NCBI RefSeq assembly: GCF_947179165.1
Contig: NC_077247.1
Location: 49,768,935 to 49,832,934, forward strand
Direction of reading: 5' to 3'
Length of the DNA: 64,000 bases
Source of the DNA: Solanum dulcamara
Lineage: Eukaryota > Streptophyta > Magnoliopsida > Solanales > Solanaceae
Under the pieces are notes generated by a model. The model did no database searches, was not told the origin of the DNA, and saw nothing but the letters and a program-made list of their open reading frames with translations. Made by a program: the position numbers and the translations under genes. Positions 60,304-64,000 of the stretch are shown piece by piece; position 1 is the stretch's first letter; each line of letters starts with the position of its first letter.

Positions 60304-63000
60304 TTAGAGAGGTGTATACTCCCTCTGTATTTTAAAGTCAAATATTTACTCTTCTTGAACTATTAAACCCCGGATTAAGAGTCTATCAAAAATCGTTTTT
60401 CTACCCTCACAATATATGAATAAACTCTATGTACATTCTACCATTTCAAACTCCACCTTATAAATTATAAGTACCAGATTTTATGTGGTATTATATAATC
60501 CCGCCATAACTAAATATATTTTTAAAAAATTAAAAATAAATAAAAAATATAAATGGAAAAATTGATCACACATCTCTTATTTGGAAAAAATGAATGTTTT
60601 TGCTGTATTTTTTGAAACATGGAACTTTCAAAATTTATAAATAGAAAAAAAAACACAAATTACTTAATAAAATAAAATATACCAACTATTGTTATAACTT
60701 TTTAAATTTTTTAAATATGTAAGTTATTTGTATTATTATCATAATATTTTATATTTTATTTTAGTTTGCTTATTTATTCTTCCACCTCATTTTTTTCCTT
60801 AAATCTACTTAGTTAGATAAAGTTTCATTAAATAAGAGGTTTAAATGTTTTTTAAGAAAAAATAGGGATAACATCATATATTTTTAAGAATGGGAGTAAT
60901 TTACTCTCCTCATTGCCAAACAAGTTTAGATATTCCCAAAAATATTTGGGAAAACAATTGGCAAATATTGTTGGGTCATATTCACTCCGTTCATTTTTAC
61001 TTGTCACAACTTGATTCAGTATACCATTAAAAAAGCAATTATTTATATATATATATTACCACACTATTCCTATTAATTGATGTTTAGTATTAGCTTTTAA
61101 AAAATGATTTGAAGAATAATATTTAATGCTAAGGATAAATCATTATTTGATAAATATTTTTGGCAAACAATCCAAATTCTCAAATAATAGAAAAACTAGT
61201 ATTTGGGCAAATTCTATTATTGGGAACTTTTAAAAAACATCCCAAACTTTTATATTTTATAAAACACCATCAGTTATAATTTTGAATTGAATTTCAGTCC
61301 TAGTTCATTCTACAAAATTTATACAGTTGATCTCTGAAGTCACTTCCAATTATAAGTAGTAATACTAAATTTTAGTATACATTTAGTTTCCTTTTGTTTT
61401 CTTTCTTTTTTTCCAGATTCATATTAATTGTGTTCATTGTCTTGACTTTTCAGAAATATGTTTATTATAAAATGGTAATACAAACTTTTGGATATTTTTA
61501 ATACTTGTATTTTTTAGAAATTATGGGTATAAATTATATTTCTTTAAAAAGCCAAATATTTCTTCCAAAATCTATTGCCAAACATATAATGAAACTTCAC
61601 CCAAAAATAACTTGTAAACAATATTTGAAAAACTATGTCCAGATGTGAGAAATGCTCAAAAACTAGCCTTTGGCACTCTGTAGTGGATTTGCTTAAAAGA
61701 GGAAAAATGATATTGTGCATGATTGTTACAGTGAAGCACTTGTTTTTATTTTATTTCACTTGTTCCTCAAACGATAGGGTCCATTTGAGTCTTTGACAAG
61801 TGATCCTACCTCTTAACTGTAGGATAGCCCCATGGTCAAGAGATAGATAATTACAGAACCATATCTCATTACACTCATCTTGTCTAACGTGAAAGATCAT
61901 CTACTATAAGTAAACAAAATGAAATTCACAGTTGTCTCAATCAATCTTAACTGAATTCTGTTTTTGTTTCTAAGGTTTTGCAAATATAAACTCAGCATGC
62001 AACTAATGATCGTTCTTTCAAAAGAAAAAATAAGTTTGAATTCATACCTTTTGGTGCTAGTAAAAGGTCATGTTTAATTTGTTTGCAATATCAAATTGCG
62101 ATTCTTTAATTTAACATACATAGATGTATGGAGGACCATATACTAAACATGTACCATTGTACGTACCAGTGATCCGTGACAAAGAAATTGTTTGTTTATG
62201 AGATGGCGACAATTAAGTAAATTGTGTGGTCCTCTCCTCCCCATAACAAACAACTTAATTAGGAAATAATATCAATTGGGTTAGCATCCTCAAACTAGTG
62301 GAGTAGTAGTACAAAATTAATGTTGAAAACAAACATCCACAAGGTATATGATCTAAAGTTAAAAGAGTACAAAAATATGGCTGCATGAATTGATTATTCC
62401 AAGTGAGAATCATCATTTCCACAACTTAAAAATCTTCATCTAGGTAGGTGAGATGTCCATCTCATTAAATTTGTACTGCAACTTCTGGTTATTTTAATGC
62501 CATGTGACATGTCTCATTACTTAATTGATGTCACAAGCAAGTGACAACTTTCAGGTGTGTAATTACCGTGCTCATCAATTTCACGATGTTTTAACTTGCA
62601 ACTCTTGCACAAGGAGAAGCAAAAGTTATTGAATGCATTATCAATCTCAATTTAAAATTTTAAAATTGAAATCTAAAGTTACATATTCTGTTTAGTTTAT
62701 GGGGCTCCTTTGTTTCTCTAGCATGTTGCCCCCTGTGATCCTGTCAAAGTTCATCTTGGATATTCTGACAAAGTAAACCACATACAATCTATGACAAAAT
62801 ACTAATACTTTATAATTACTCTGTAAACAATACGGCATGATCCAGAGTAGGAATCTTTACACATCTATTTTTTTTTAATTATATAACATGATAATGCTCT
62901 TGTGGAAAGTTACTAGATGATATTTATCAAAGTCCATCAGAGGAGCCCTTACCTCTCAAACGACTATGAGAAATTAAATCTTAACTTCCTTGAATGTAAC
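60304..63000. other. Intergenic, possible Stowaway remnants, no gene seen
   Basis: Stowaway-like ends occur at about 60319 (tactccctctgtatttta) and near 60890 (gggagtaa), and another start near 60985. None has a clean partner. No coding region was recognised. Confidence 0.45.
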
Positions 63001-63252
63001 ATACATATTTAAAGATTACATTAAGAGTATCTTCAAAACATTTGTATACATAGCAAAACAAACTTTCATTTTCCAATAGTAGTAATGTCGTTTCCTTTTT
63101 TAATAGACGGGAGTAAAATATACCAATCGATGGATCTACTATGGCTCAATCCCAAATAAGTAGGAGAAGGTCCAATATATATACACTCAAAATCAAGATC
63201 AAAATACTACTGGAATTTTCTTCTCTCAAAAGAATTTTATCTATCTTTAATA

Positions 63253-63655
63253 TTAGTCCAATGGATTTAACCAACACTCTTGAGGCTTGTACTTGTTCCT
63301 CACAGTATCCTGGCAATAATTATAAACCACAAAGTTCCTCTGCACCCAAGCATAATCAATCTTCTGTTTACTTGATAAGTGCCAAGCATTGTACTGATCC
63401 CACCAGTGCTGTGTGGTGGATGAGGCACAAGCAGGGTAAGGATTTTTCCATGGACAAGCATCTATCGTAAAATCCTTATAAGATGCTACAAATGGTGCAT
63501 TTTTCCAGTTTATCTTGTCCAAGCCTCCTCTAGTAGCCCAATTATCTGCATTCCATATGCTAGAAAACACGTACATTGGCCTCTGGGCTGGAAAGAAATT
63601 GTTTGTGTGATTCGCGTTCTTGTATACCCTTATCGGTACCTTGTCCACAAAAAAA
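63253..63655 (-). CDS. Xyloglucan endotransglucosylase/hydrolase, last exon (partial)
   Basis: The exon begins after a TGCAG acceptor at 63656-63660 (minus strand) and codes for the C-terminal 133 residues of a GH16 XTH. It enters at FFVDKVPIRVYKN, the end of the catalytic beta-sandwich. It continues with a FFPAQRPMYVFSSIWNADNW block and WATRGGLDKINW, characteristic of the family, then the XET_C extension with an ACASSTTQHWWDQ block, VQRNFVVYNYC and a KYKPQECW end. The paired cysteines of the extension are present. XTHs cut and rejoin xyloglucan in the cell wall. The active-site exon (DEIDFEFLG type) and the signal peptide lie beyond the window end. 63656-64000 is intron without features. The subgroup cannot be decided from this part. 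Confidence 0.93.
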
Positions 63656-64000
63656 CTGCATTTACAAAAATGTAGTTGATCAAATCATCATCAACTACCC
63701 GTTAATCTCAAATTATTTGTGTTCGACATATATATGAATCTTCTATATCCATTTCGTTATATTCAAATCCAATTTACGAGAATCTTTATCTTAGTCATAA
63801 ATTTAAATGATCATTCTCTCATCGATCAAGTTGTTCTCCGGTAAGTTTTTTTTGTTTGACTCATTGTTACTATGTAATTGGAGAAACAAAAAGTACCATC
63901 GATAGATGTAGTAAGATGGTTAGAATCCCTTTATTCTCAACCAAAGTTTGATTCAGACCATAGGAATAGTGGTAATACCAGAATTTTAACTTAAAGATTC

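Noticed and set aside
1..64000. CRISPR arrays, bacterial operons, rRNA genes and complete tRNA genes
   Set aside because: None was seen. The repeats present are plant transposon and microsatellite types, and the only tRNA-like blocks belong to SINE or repeat sequence.

Overview
This is a plant nuclear window. It is AT-rich, its genes have GT..AG introns, and transposon remnants fill the space between them. Solanaceae, probably Solanum (tomato or potato), is the best guess. That rests on a TS/SolS-type tRNA-derived SINE at 56.7 kb, dispersed repeats familiar from that family, and the overall gene and repeat style. No database search was possible, so the species is inference.

Five host genes can be modelled exon by exon. 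They are: a small single-pass membrane protein of unknown function (+, 7155-10320, 5 exons, 196 aa); a class III (C20) gibberellin 2-oxidase of the GA2ox8 type (+, 41997-48105, 4 coding exons, 357 aa); an ER-type J-domain membrane protein orthologous to Arabidopsis DnaJ50 and animal DNAJC25 (+, 50218-54331, 10 exons, 300 aa); the zinc-ribbon protein CRIPT (-, 55788-59890, 4 exons, 96 aa), convergent with DnaJ50; and the last exon of a xyloglucan endotransglucosylase/hydrolase (-, 63253-63655), whose upstream exons lie beyond the window. These genes are functionally unrelated; there is no operon or cluster logic.

The rest is mobile DNA. 1-4543 is a degenerate Ty1/copia element (+) with its 3' LTR. 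11.06-13.29 kb is a TIR element with a MULE-type MITE nested inside it (perfect 9-bp target duplication). 17.5-18.1 kb is a second MULE-type palindromic MITE, also with a perfect 9-bp duplication. 19.67-22.55 kb is a hAT-like element split by a 2.2-kb solo LTR. 23.3-26.3 kb is a 5'-truncated LINE (-) inserted into a three-copy tandem repeat. 28.2-32.3 kb is a 4-kb TIR element packed with GATACA/TGTATC repeats that carries an exon-like coding segment. 35.8-38.3 kb is a truncated copia element (-) with one LTR. hAT-type and Stowaway-type MITEs are scattered through introns and spacers. Two retroposons with clear target duplications sit in the long CRIPT intron.

Most other open frames are random or lie opposite these features. 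The strongest leads for something undescribed are the GATACA-rich element with its candidate captured exons and the two MULE-type MITEs with intact duplications.
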